This document shows, one piece after another, positions 48,201-58,235 of a stretch of 64,000 nt of DNA. The stretch is taken from assembly GCA_029531795.1 (NCBI GenBank), contig JAPEIS010000010.1:2542001-2606000 (forward strand), given 5' to 3'. This DNA comes from Sclerotinia nivalis (taxonomy: Eukaryota; Ascomycota; Leotiomycetes; Helotiales; Sclerotiniaceae). Numbering within the stretch: the stretch's first letter is position 1; every line of letters begins with the position of its first letter. The position numbers were made by a program, and so were the translations under genes. The notes under the pieces are model-generated. The model had not been told where the DNA came from. It searched no databases and saw only the letters and a program-made list of their open reading frames with translations.

Positions 48201-49150
48201 TAATATTTGTATATACAGGTTTTTGTTAAAAAGAGAATCGAAAGAATCAGATTCTAAAGTAAGGAAATTGAGATATTCGCTCGAATTGAGGATTGTTAAT
48301 ATAACTATCTCAATTTCGAGGATTAATACAAATTTGTTCCAATCTACTAGTTTTGTATTGAATTTTGCTAATAAAGTAATATTCGTAGTATAAAATGAAA
48401 TACCTTTTACTTTAAACAGGATCCCTAAATGATCTGAACCAAGATCAGGAAGAACTTGTCAATCAATAATATTGAAGAATATTGTTTCAGTAACTAATAT
48501 AAAATCTAAAATACTTGGATTTGTCATATTAATTCGATAGAAAGTACTAATCCCTGATTCATTGAGGAGAATAAGGTTTTAATCTTCAAACCATTCGGCT
48601 AATTGATCAGCATTCGAGCTTTTGTTTGAAAAAGAATTCCATCAAGAATAATAAAAATTAAAATCCTTTATAAGAATAATATAATAAAAAAAAAAATATT
48701 GAAAAAACATTTTTCGATGATATAATTTTTCTCTTTAGTTTGATTAGCTTCGTTGTATATATTGAATAATTGAATCGTATGATTTCCCTAAATGATATCA
48801 ATAATTTGAATATCTGTATCTTTGAAAGAGTTGGAGGCTAGGATTATTAGTGATTTGAATCTTTTCAAGATGTAGATCATTATATAGGGACGAAAGTTCG
48901 AAGGATAATTTGAAAGGAGTTGGGAAAAGCTAGAATGAACAATCGATCTAGTTGAGAAGTAATCTTTCTTAGGATTTGAAAGGACCCAAGGTTCTTGAAT
49001 GATTATAAGATCGATATCGAATTTTAAAATAAATTGAAGAGCATTTTCGATAACTTGAGGGTTTTTGTTTAGATTGATTTGAAGAATGCGAATATTGTTA
49101 TATAATATTAATTAGATTTCCGAATAATTGTTTAATATATTTTGTATACT
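45273..49150 (-). pseudogene. LINE copy 1 ORF2: endonuclease / RT / RNase H, many stops
   Basis: Reading 5' to 3' on the minus strand: an apurinic-type endonuclease region (IIIQEPWVLSNPKKDYF near 49.0 kb); the reverse transcriptase with SVLFLDIKEAFDYISKNRFL (47270) and the active site YIDDIVI (about 47.0 kb); the RNase H domain near 46.0-46.3 kb; and the end of the frame near 45.27 kb. Stop codons and frame breaks occur every 30-100 codons, mostly where CAA/CAG/CGA or TGG would be expected. It is not functional. Confidence 0.85.
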
Positions 49151-49697
49151 TTAAAGTTTGCTTTATACTCTTCTTTGCAATTAACGTATTTGATTATTAA
49201 ATACTAACAAGGTTTGCTTTTAGTTTGACAAATTAGACAAAAATAACCAGCTGTAATATGATTATTGTTACAAAGTCTATAAACTGAAGGTTTTTTACAA
49301 TATGATTCATTATAGTCGAATCCTTGATATTTATTGTATTGAGAGAAAAGGATAGAAGGATAGAATCTTTCAATTCTGATATTAATATCAACAATATATA
49401 GTCTTTTTCGAATAGCTAATTCTACTTCTTTTTGTATAGCAAATACAATCACAATTGCTTCTTCTTATTGATTAACTCTTTTAGAAGCATTAGTGAGTCA
49501 ATAAGGGGTATCCATTATAATGAGTCTTGAATTGAAGGTTTTAATTTCGTCTTTAATCAAGTCCATTCCTTTTGGATCAGAGAATTTCTTGATTGGGATT
49601 TTGTATATAATTACTTTGTGTTATGATTTGTCGATTTGAAATCTTTCTGATTCGAGGATACGATTCCAGATCTCTTTTTTTTCTATAAGGAATTGTA

Positions 49698-49724
49698 AGA
49701 GTTCTGGACATCACTCACCGCACA
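49698..49724 (+). repeat. Left terminal inverted repeat of the mariner element
   Basis: 27 nt, identical to the reverse complement of 50995-51021. TA target dinucleotide at 49696-49697. Confidence 0.93.
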
Positions 49725-49820
49725 TTTAAGCGAGATCAACCCAGCCACCTTATTTCCAACCCCCAATTTTAAATAATCTACCATTATTCGAATCTTCAAT
49801 ATTTTCTTTTCAAATTCAAA

Positions 49821-50912
49821 ATGGATATTCAATTTAATGATGGGGATGATAATCATTAATTTCATGAAAATTGGAAGACCACTCGTCGCTCTAGAGTTAT
49901 ACAGGCTCGAGAGTTAGGGAGATCGTGGAGCTGGATCGCTCAAAATTTGGGTGTACCACGATCCACCGCAAGGGGAATAATTAAATCGAATTCTACTAGG
50001 AGAATTAGGAAAGGGAAAGTTTACCTTCCTAGTATGATGACAGTGAAAGAGATTCGTCGAATTATAAGGGTTATAGTGAATAATTGGTCCGAAAGGAGAA
50101 TGACTTTCGAGCAAGTCAAAAACGTACTAGGCATCAAGGCTTCGATATATACAATTCGTCGAGAGCTACGTCGGTATGGCTATAAAAGATATATAGTATG
50201 CTCTAGGCCATTTATCTCAAGGGCCTAAGCAAAAAAACGGCTAGATTTTGCATTATCGTATCGATGGTGGGGGACTAGTGACGTCGTTGTCGTTTGAGAA
50301 AGGGGGGGTGATTGGAGGAAAGTTATATGGTCGGATGAGAGTACTTTTGAGCTAGGAAAGAGTGGTAGGATTTGGATTACTTGTAGGGTTGATGAAAAGA
50401 GGTGTACTAGCTGTATTAAGTCAGTATACTATTCAGGAAGGGTGTCGGTGATGATATAGGGTGCTTTAGGTTGGAATTATAAATCTTCATTAGTCTTTTT
50501 GGAGAAAAATGTGGGCGACAAGGGGATCACTTCGATGGCATATCGGGATCAGGTCTTTATTCCAATCATTTTCTTTTTATTTGATGAACTAGAATCTGAA
50601 TATATATTTATGGAGGATGGTGCAAAGGTCCATTTGAAATATGCTAGAACAGTTCGATTGGAGTATGGAGTTAGAGGCTTTCAATGGCCCTTTTCCTCTT
50701 CAGATCTCAATCCAATTGAGAAGGTGTGGTGCTGAATGAAGGAGGAATTGAAAAAACTATCATTTGTATCTACTTCTATTGAAGAATTAAAGCGAGAGTT
50801 GAGGAGGTTATAGGAGATAGTAGATCCCTTAGATTTCAGGCCATATACTGAGAGATTGGTATATAAATTGGAAGATGTAATTAAAGTAAAGGGATTGGCC
50901 ACTATTCATTAA
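49821..50912 (+). pseudogene. Tc1-like transposase with several in-frame stops
   Basis: The frame from ATG 49821 to TAA 50910 is 364 codons. It has two helix-turn-helix DNA-binding units: RELGRSWSWIAQNLGVPRST and the MTFEQVKNVLGI region. The DDE catalytic domain shows VIWSDESTFELG (first Asp), FMEDGAKVH (second Asp) and SSSDLNPIEKVWC (Glu), with 33 residues between the second Asp and the Glu. In-frame stops at about 49857, 50226, 50298, 50457 and 50733 fall where Gln or Trp is expected (for example MI-stop-G and WC-stop-MK), matching C-to-T/G-to-A decay. Not functional, but the inverted repeats are intact and could be mobilised by a live relative. Confidence 0.88.
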
Positions 50913-50994
50913 TATATCTTCAAAATTTCAATCAAAAATATTGTAGGGTTGATTTATTATTAAATTATTAAAAGTATATACGAAAAATGGATGG

Positions 50995-51021
50995 TGTGCG
51001 GTGAGTGATGTCCAGAACTCT
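50995..51021 (-). repeat. Right terminal inverted repeat of the mariner element
   Basis: 27 nt, perfect complement of the left repeat. TA target dinucleotide at 51022-51023. Confidence 0.93.
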
Positions 51022-51555
51022 TATATTGAAGAGGCTATTAATAGTTAGGATGATATTGTTGTTTCTAGTTATAGTAATAGCCGAGATAACTAGTTTGTTG
51101 ATGCTAGTCTTTTTGAAGGCTTCGTTGATCTTGTTTTTTATATATAATGGTATAAAAGAATTGAATTGATGAAGAAGTAGATTGATAAGGATTAATCGTT
51201 TACTAAGAATATCATTCTTTTGCTTTATAAGCTTTTGTTTTATAAAGTTCTCTTTGGAAACTACTTTTCATTCCCTTATTGATTTGGTAATAGTAGTATA
51301 GCTTGCTTTGTTAATTGGTGAAACGTTTGTTGAAGGAGTAATTGATTGATTGGGAAGGTTGGAAAGATGATTGGCTTGATTTTCAATCCTTTTGGTAGCT
51401 TTTTCGAGATGAGAGATTTGTGATGTGATAATATTCGAAGCTTTTGTCAATTTTCCTTTTTCGAGGTATTCATAGAATATTTCGATTAGATTTAGGATTT
51501 TCGATTGTTTTTTGGTTTCCTTTTCCAAAGGGGCAGCTAGAATAAGAAGATCTCT

Positions 51556-52889
51556 CCTTGTGGAAAGATCAAGCCTCGTTCAAAAAGACTCTTCAATTAC
51601 TCCAGAATCTTGCTCTACATAAGATTCTAGGAGTCTTCAAAACCTCACCAATAAAGCCAATAGAAGTGGAAGCTGCTTTATACCCTCCGAAAATCAAATT
51701 AAACACTGGAATCAGACAATATACTTTCAGATTGTTGAAAATCTCGTCTTCCCATCCCGTCAATACAATTATAGACAAGCTAACCACCAAAAAGGAAGCT
51801 CTAAATACAATAGCAACCCTTCAAAAAAAACTATCGAAATTTACTTAGTTTGAAAAGATTATGAAATCAATCAAAGAAGATTTCGATCCTTTAACCCTAA
51901 AAAAGATCGATCATTTTCACTTCCCTCCTTGGAAAAGAAATACTCCATACAAAATCAATATCAGCAAATTAGCAAAAGAAGATATTGCAATTGTCTATAA
52001 TCTTATATTCAAATACAGATATAAGAACACTATTACAATATATACTAATACTTCATCCACTTTGAACGGAATCGAAATTGATATCAGGATTGCAATTATT
52101 CTATCGAATAATCAAATTTCATACCAAAAAACCATCAATATTGAAATGAATCAACTTATCTACAATAATAAACTTCTTAAAATCACTAGAACAATCGAAT
52201 ATACTAATTCCATTGCTCAACCAAACGAAAAATTCAAAATCTACTCAAATAATCAAACCGGATTATACCAATTGAAAATACCCTCTGATACTTCTAACCA
52301 GATATACCAAATTAGAGCAATCAAGGCCATAGAAACTTTTCTTAGAAAAGAAACTGAAATCTCTTTTAATTGGATTCTAAAGTATACCTTCATTAAAGAA
52401 AACGAATTGGTTGATACTTTGACAAAAGAAGCTACAAAACAAAAATCATCATCAAACGAAATCAACTTTGCTTCCTTAGAAATGGATATCAAAAGAACGA
52501 AATCCAAAAAATAAAATACTCTTCTCTATTCATCTAATTCGGCTTATTCGAAAATATACCCCTGGAAGATTAACTCAAAGATCGGAATTTTAGAAAACAT
52601 TAAGAAAAACTCTATTAATACTTTATTTCAATTTAAAATCGATCATGAATATTTCAAATCTTACCTACAACAATTCGGAATCTCAGCAAATGATAATTAT
52701 AAATATAAAAAGAAAAAATCTCCTAATCATTTTCTATTCAATTACCCATTATACAAATCAACAAAAAGAATATTCAAAAAAAACAACCCTATTTCCCAAC
52801 TCACTATGAAATATCTACTTTACACCAAAACAAGAATCATTAAGATCTTTAAATTTATCAAAGAAACAAAAATAGTTACCAGATTATAG
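51556..52889 (+). pseudogene. LINE copy 2 ORF2 C-terminal part (RNase H, zinc motif)
   Basis: Includes a 217-codon open stretch (51861-52514). The RNase H domain shows TIYTNTSSTLNGIEIDI, where the first catalytic Asp has become Asn (GAT to AAT), and KIYSNNQTGLY, where the expected YSDNQ Asp is also Asn. Both changes are the G-to-A type expected from RIP. The third region NWILKYTFIKENELVDTLTK is preserved. The downstream cysteine motif and LPHTKTR-like end are frame-broken. The terminal stop is at 52887. Confidence 0.8.
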
Positions 52890-53288
52890 CATCTAACTAG
52901 AATACAAAAGAATGTAAAATAAAAAAACGAAAATAAAGAGAATGAACTAAGAGAAAATAGTTAATTGAATCGATTTGGTCAATTTACTTTTCTATATAAG
53001 ATAAATCGTTCTAATTTCGAATTATATTATATTTCATTTGTTATTTTTCTTATTATATACAAAAGTATTTGTAAAATAGGCTTTGTTCCCTAAAATTAAT
53101 TTTCACTTTTTTTATTCAAAAATTAGTAGATTGAGGCCATTTCAATCTTCCCAAATTGTATTAGCTACAATCAAATATGACCAGCAATTCTTCATTTGTT
53201 ATTTATTAGAAGTCTATAAAGCTCCTAGCCGTCTTAGATAGTCTTAGACTCAATGTAGACGTTAATTTAATCAATCAATCAATCAATC
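51556..53288 (+). mobile_element. LINE copy 2, 5'-truncated, inserted in copy 1 ORF1
   Basis: Plus-strand copy starting within ORF2 near the end of the RT domain and running to a (TCAA)n tail at 53268-53288. It is flanked by AAGAAGATCTCT (51544-51555) and AAGAAAATCTCT (53289-53300), a 12-bp target duplication with one difference. Removing the element and one duplicate restores the copy 1 ORF1 frame. 5' truncation is usual for LINEs. Confidence 0.88.
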
Positions 53289-53705
53289 AAGAAAATCTCT
53301 AGCTTTTTGGATAGCTTCTTTTGGTTTTGTGGAGTTTGATTCTGATTGATTAAATTGCTGTTTTCGTTTGTTATTGATTTGGAGTGATGGAAGATTAGTA
53401 GATGATTTGAAAGGATCATCAGAGCTAAGAATGTTGTGTTGAGTTTGGGAGTTGAAGGATTGGAAAGGGGTTGGGTTAGAAAGAATAAATGAAGGATTGT
53501 TGAGGTTCTCCTTATAAAGGAATGGTGCAACCTCCTCTTGAGTTGGAGTCCCTAAGATGATTCTTGGAAAGCTGGATGGGATAGTATCGATCATAATGGT
53601 CTCTTCGTTCATAATGAGAAAATGAAGGAATGAAGAATTTTCGGTTTTTACATGATTTTTCGTGTAAGTTTCGTGTTTTGAGCAGCGGCGACAGTATCAC
53701 AACAA

Positions 53706-54209
53706 CTACTGGGTCAATTCACTTGGGAACAATTGGAATAGATTTTGGGAATATTTCTTTATTAAATAAAGAGAAGAACTGGTCGTATTTCGAAGAAATT
53801 TTATTCTTCGAAATTTGTTGTGTTGTTGAAGAGCGCTAAGTTCAGCTGCGATATCTTGGAATGTTGCAGGGAAGGGAGCAGTGGGTCGAACTAGTGTGGG
53901 TCCCGACGTATTTCCGCCGGAATTCCCCATATTAGTGTCTCCACTTGCATCTTGCCGGGCTTGGATTGCTGCGAGGTATTCTGAGAGTTCTTGTTGATAT
54001 TGATCTTGATTAGGTTGATCGTATTTAGCCTGAAGATCAGCAGCAAAGGGTAGAATTGATGGTCTAACGGATAACCAATCGATCTGAGAGGTAGTTGGTT
54101 TATTTGCCAAATCGGAGCTAGAAGTGGTTCCGTTCGAAGTAGGTACAAAAAGATCGTTATCTGAGTCGACTAGTTCCCAGATTCCGATAACTAAACACTT
54201 ATTTTGCAA
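53706..54209 (-). CDS. Open frame in the LINE 5' region (167 codons), unknown
   Basis: Minus-strand frame with a coherent, non-repetitive composition: SQIDWLSVRPSILPFAADLQ, YDQPNQDQYQQELSEYLAAI and GNTSGPTLVRPTAPFPATFQ. It is far less AT-biased than the neighbouring LINE ORFs and has no stops. It lies just upstream of ORF1 in copy 1, so it may be the true N-terminal part of ORF1 (a stop region at 53.62-53.71 separates them) or gag of another element. The last 35 residues look frame-shifted. It is not a host gene by context. Confidence 0.5.
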   Translation of the reverse strand: MQNKCLVIGIWELVDSDNDLFVPTSNGTTSSSDLANKPTTSQIDWLSVRPSILPFAADLQAKYDQPNQDQYQQELSEYLAAIQARQDASGDTNMGNSGGNTSGPTLVRPTAPFPATFQDIAAELSALQQHNKFRRIKFLRNTTSSSLYLIKKYSQNLFQLFPSELTQ

Positions 54210-54699
54210 ACGAAGATACTATTCTGACCATTAAATACGAGTAATAAGAAGAAGAGAATCAGATTGATCTTTCGTTATATTTGGAAGGTAACGGAAAGAG
54301 ATATAAGATAATTGGACTTATAATGAAGATAGAAATGAAGTGAAGAAAAGCGATCTCTTAAGAACTGAGTGATTGTATAATAGAAGTTTGGACAGATTAA
54401 GAGCTACTGAGCTTATAACTATCACGGGGTAATACAATCACAGAACATATTGAAGAGATCGAAGAGAAAATAATTTGAAGTGATAAAGTTAAGTGTATAT
54501 TGAATGAGAACTGTATTGAATGACCTGCCCTCGATCTTAAGGATCGTGGGTGGTATATATAGACTTAATAGAAGCTATCTAGCCGACGAGAAGCATCAAC
54601 TAGGCTAGGCTTCGATCTGTATGATATCAGGAGAGGGTTGACGATCGTAAGGATCGACAGGATCTAGAAGGGCCTGATAACTAATGTGAAATGAGGGGT
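54210..54699 (-). promoter_or_regulatory. Probable LINE copy 1 5' untranslated/promoter region
   Basis: About 490 bp upstream of the 53706-54209 frame. On the minus strand TCTATATATACC occurs around 54550-54562, followed by a pyrimidine-rich leader. It ends at the 3' tail of LINE copy 3. Alternatively this is part of an LTR of another retroelement; no terminal repeats were found. Confidence 0.35.
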
Positions 54700-57600
54700 T
54701 GATTGATTGATTGATTGATTAAATTAACGTCTACACTGAGTTTAAGACTATCTAAGACGGCTAAAAGCTTTATAGGCTTCTAACAAGTAACAAATGGAGA
54801 ATTGCTGGTTATATTCGATTGTAGCTAATACAATTTGAGAAGATTGAAGTGGTCTCAATCTACTAATTTTTGAATGGGGGAAGTGAAAACTAATCTTGGG
54901 GAACAAAGTCCACTTTACAAATACTTTTGTATATAATAAGAAAAATAACAAATGAAATGTGATATAATTCGAAATTGGAACGATTTACCCCACATAGAGG
55001 GGTAAATTGACCAAATTGACCAAATTGACCCAATTAACCATTTTCTCTCAGTTCACCCTCTTCATCTTCGCCTTCTTGTTCTACATCCTCTTGCATCCTA
55101 ATTAGATGCTATAATCTGGTGGCTATTTTTGTTTCCTCGATAAATTCAAGGGTCTTAATGATTTCTGCTTTGGTGTGAAATAGGTATTTCATAATGAGTC
55201 GGGAGGTAGAATTGTTTTTTTTGAATATTCTTCTTGTTGATTTGTATAATGGACAATTGAGCAGGAGATGATTAGGAGATTCTTTTTTTTCATATCTACA
55301 ATTATCATTTGTTGAGATTCCGAATCGTTGTAGATAAGATTTGAAATATCTATGATCGATTTTAAGCTGAAACAAAGTACTAATAGAGTTTCTTTTGGTG
55401 TTTTCTGGAATTCCGATTTTTGAATTAGTCTTCTAAGGGTATATTTTCGAATAAACCGAATTAGATGAATAAAGAAGAGTATTCCATTCTTCGGATTTTG
55501 TTCTTTTGATATCCATTTCTAAAAAGGCAAAGCTGGTTTCGTTTGATGATGATCTTTGATTTGTAGTTTCTTTTGCCAAAGCATCGGCCAATTCGTTTCC
55601 TTCAATGAAGGTATACTCTGGAATCTAATTAAGGGAGATTTCAGTTCCTTTTTTAAGGAGAGTTTTTGTAGCTTTGATTGCTCTAATTTGGCATATCTGG
55701 CTAGAAGTATCAGAGGGTATTTTCAATCGGTATAATCCGGCTTGATTATCTGAGTAGATTTTGAATTTCTCGTCTAATTGAGTAATGGAGCTAGTATATT
55801 CGATTGCTCTAATAACTCCAAGAAGTTCATTATTGTAAACAAGCTGATTTACTTCAATATTGATGGTTTCCTAATATGAAACCTGATTATTCGACAGAAT
55901 AACTGCAATCCCGATACCAATTCCGATTCCGTTCAAAGTAAATGAAATATCAATATATATTATAATAGTATTTTTATATCTGTATTTGAATACAAAATTA
56001 TAGATAATTGCAGTATCCTTTTTTGTTAGTTTACTGATATTGATTTTGTATGAAGTATTCCTTTTCCAAGAAAGGAAATGAAAATGATCGATCTTTTTTA
56101 GGATTAAAAGATCGAAATCTTCTTTGATTAATTTCATAATCTTTTCAAACTGAATAAATTTCGATAGTTTTTTTTGAAGGGTTGTTATTATATTTAGAAT
56201 TTCCCTTTCAATAGCTAGCTTATCTATAATTGTATTGATAAAATGGGAAAACGAGATTTTCAACAATCTGAAAGTATATTGTTTGATTCCAGCGTTTAAT
56301 CTAATCTCCGAAAAGCATAAAGCGACTTCCATTTCTATTGGCTTTATTGATGAGGTTTTGAAGACTCTTAGAATCTTATATAGAGCAAAATTCTGAAGTA
56401 ATTGAAAAGTCTTTTTGAACAAAGCTTGATCTTTCCATTAGATGATTGATCCGTAATCAGTTATACTAATAATATATACTATATAGAGCTGTCTTAGTAC
56501 TTTAGGGCTTAGCCCTTTCTCAATATTAGCTAATCTGGTTATTCGATAGAATAAAGCCTTAGCTTGAGTTGCTCGAATAGCAATATACTGTTTGAAGTTG
56601 AAATCGGGATCGAACTATATTCCTAATCATCTGACCAATGATGAAGGTTGTACAATCTCAGAATTTGGGAGTTTGATTGAAGTATCTTTAGTGTATTTGG
56701 ATGTAGAGAAATACATTAATTCCGTCTTTGCTAAATCGAATTGGATAACGTTTTTCTCACCGAAAATATAAATTTGTTTGATTACTCTTTCGAAGAAAAG
56801 GATATTCTTTTTCTAGCTTGAAGAATGAATAATCATAGCTATATTATCAATATATGAAAGATATTCAATCGAATTCGATTGAAAGAGATCTCGAATATAG
56901 ATTAGAAAAAGGATTAATGAAATTGGACTTCCTTGAAGGATTCTGGTATTGATTGATTTAAAAGCTTCAATTTGATTATCGAACGAAAGTTTGAATAATC
57001 TTTCTTTCAAAAATGACGAGATCTATACAATAAGACTAATTGGAAGATTGAGGTTCTTGTAGATATCTAAGAGTCGATTCTTGAATATATAATCGAAGGC
57101 CTCTTTGATATCTAGGAAAAGAGTTGAGGTTTTCTTTTTGTTTCTTGAATTCCTTTCGATTTCGGTGGTAAACAGGATTGCTGTATCGATGGTTGATTTC
57201 TTTTATCTTTTACTTATTTGGGAATGATAAAGTAGTTTTGTTGTTTTAGCAAAGTAGTTAAGCCTTTGAGCTAGTATTTTTTCATTTATTTTGTCTAAAC
57301 AATTCAAAAGAGCGATAACTCTATATACTTTTGGAATAGAATAATCTGGTTTCGAAGGTTTTTTGAGTATAGCTTCAGTAGTTTGTTTCCAGCAAGAAGA
57401 ATGATAATCGAGATTAATCAAATTGTTGAAAAGAGTAAAGAAAGCTTTTGGGATTGTTTTGTAAGTTCGAATAATGATCTTCTGAGTAATTCCGTTTGGG
57501 CTAAGGGTCTTTCCTTTGATTTTAGCCGAGCAAGTATTGAGAAGTTCATTTTCAGTGAGATTAGATTATTCTTATTTTTTCGATTGTTTATATCCTTTTT

Positions 57601-57792
57601 ATTTAGGTGTAATTGTATATAGAGGGGAAGAGAAAAGGGTAGATTTGAAAATTGAACATTTTCCTTCGAATGAGCTTTCAAGTTGAGAGAGGCTAGATTG
57701 AATATTCGGGATTCTTTTGGTTCGAAGATCTTTTGTATATAATATTGTTTTGAAGATCGTTTGAGTATCCTTTTTTTCAAGGAATTCGTTTC
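54700..57792 (-). mobile_element. LINE copy 3, 3' part, cut by the gypsy element
   Basis: Minus-strand copy with a (GATT)n tail at 54700-54720, a 3' UTR with four 9-bp units, and ORF2 up to 57792. There it stops abruptly at the TGTTATGG that begins the gypsy element. Homology with copy 1 continues in copy 1 beyond the matching point (47946), so the remainder of copy 3 should lie to the right of the gypsy element, outside the window. Confidence 0.85.
55109..57792 (-). pseudogene. LINE copy 3 ORF2 (RT, RNase H, C-terminal zinc motif), broken
   Basis: Retained phrases are KVYRVIALLNCLDKINEKIL (57300), the YIDNIAMII version of the RT active site (about 56840; the second Asp is Asn), the RNase H start IIIYIDISFTLNGIGIGI (55930) with KIYSDNQAGLY (about 55740), and a C-terminal NDNCRYEKKESPNHLLLNCP (55270), the Cys/His motif that ends many LINE ORF2 proteins. 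Stops break the frame. The end of the frame is at 55109. Confidence 0.82.
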
Positions 57793-57915
57793 TGTTATGG
57801 GTTCATCTCCCTTCACCTGCACGTGATCATGTATACCTTAGGCACACATGTATACACTCATTTCTATATAGTCAGATCACCTCCTTGATCTTCTTCTCCT
57901 CCTTGTAGTATAACA
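57793..57915 (+). repeat. Possible 5' LTR of the gypsy element
   Basis: Begins TGTTA at the breakpoint in LINE copy 3 and could end at TAACA (57911-57915), giving the usual TG...CA ends. The right LTR is absent from the window so the length (123 bp would be short) is unproven. A small inverted repeat, ATAGATCAAATCTAT, follows directly. Confidence 0.35.
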
Positions 57916-58235
57916 ATAGATCAAATCTATATATATCTTTTCCTTCATCGTGATAATTTGTATTATTCTTTTAAAGGTTCCGTCATTTTACGAAGTGATC
58001 TAGTTTTGCCAAATCATCTGTAAGCTTCTGTATTTGTTTTCGATTGCTTTTGCGCTGTTGTAATTCGCCTGCTTTTGTGTGGTTGTATTTCTTATTTGCT
58101 TTTATATAACTTTTGATCCCTAATTGCTTTTGTACGATCGTATTTATTTGTAGACTTTTGTGTCTGTTTTTGATTACTTTTGTATAATCGCAAATTCCCT
58201 ATCGATTACTTTGTGCAATTGTAATTCTTTTTATA

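Larger units (their letters stand above)
49698..51021 (+). mobile_element. Tc1/mariner DNA transposon inserted in LINE ORF1
   Basis: 1324 bp bounded by perfect 27-bp terminal inverted repeats starting AGAGTTCTGGACATCACTCA, each flanked outside by TA, the Tc1/mariner target. The LINE ORF1 sequence resumes on both sides. The transposase is on the plus strand. Confidence 0.92.
49204..53612 (-). pseudogene. LINE copy 1 ORF1 (gag-like), split by mariner and LINE copy 2
   Basis: Three retained parts on the minus strand: 53612-53301 (starting MNEETIMIDT, a Ser/Asn/Pro-rich N-terminus ending EAIQKARD); 51555-51268 (AAPLEKETKKQSKILNLIEI, EKATKRIENQANHL, a likely coiled coil) continuing to about 51024; and 49697-49204, with a zinc-knuckle-like cysteine region (YCKKPSVYRLCNNNHITAGYFC). 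When the two insertions and one target duplication are set aside, the first and second parts read continuously in frame. The nucleic-acid-binding role is inferred from LINE ORF1 proteins. It is dead because of the insertions and stops. Confidence 0.75.
44844..54699 (-). mobile_element. LINE copy 1 (Tad/I-type, with RNase H), interrupted by two insertions
   Basis: Minus-strand non-LTR retrotransposon. The 3' tail is the (GATT)n run at 44844-44866. Inward lie the 3' UTR, ORF2 (45273 to about 49150), ORF1 (49204 to 53612, broken by a mariner element and LINE copy 2), another frame at 53706-54209 and a 5' region up to LINE copy 3. ORF2 has endonuclease, reverse transcriptase, RNase H and a C-terminal zinc motif. 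The 3' two thirds are full of stops and very AT-rich, consistent with RIP. The 5' third is better preserved. The exact 5' end is uncertain. Confidence 0.85.

Noticed and set aside
53706..54209. Host gene of unknown function in the transposon nest
   Set aside because: Adjacent to and same strand as LINE ORF1, with no introns and no host context. Treated as element-encoded.
51556..54699. Twin-priming (one LINE insertion with an inverted 5' part)
   Set aside because: Both the minus-strand and plus-strand LINE pieces have their own 3' tails, and a 12-bp target duplication brackets copy 2. Two separate insertions explain it better.
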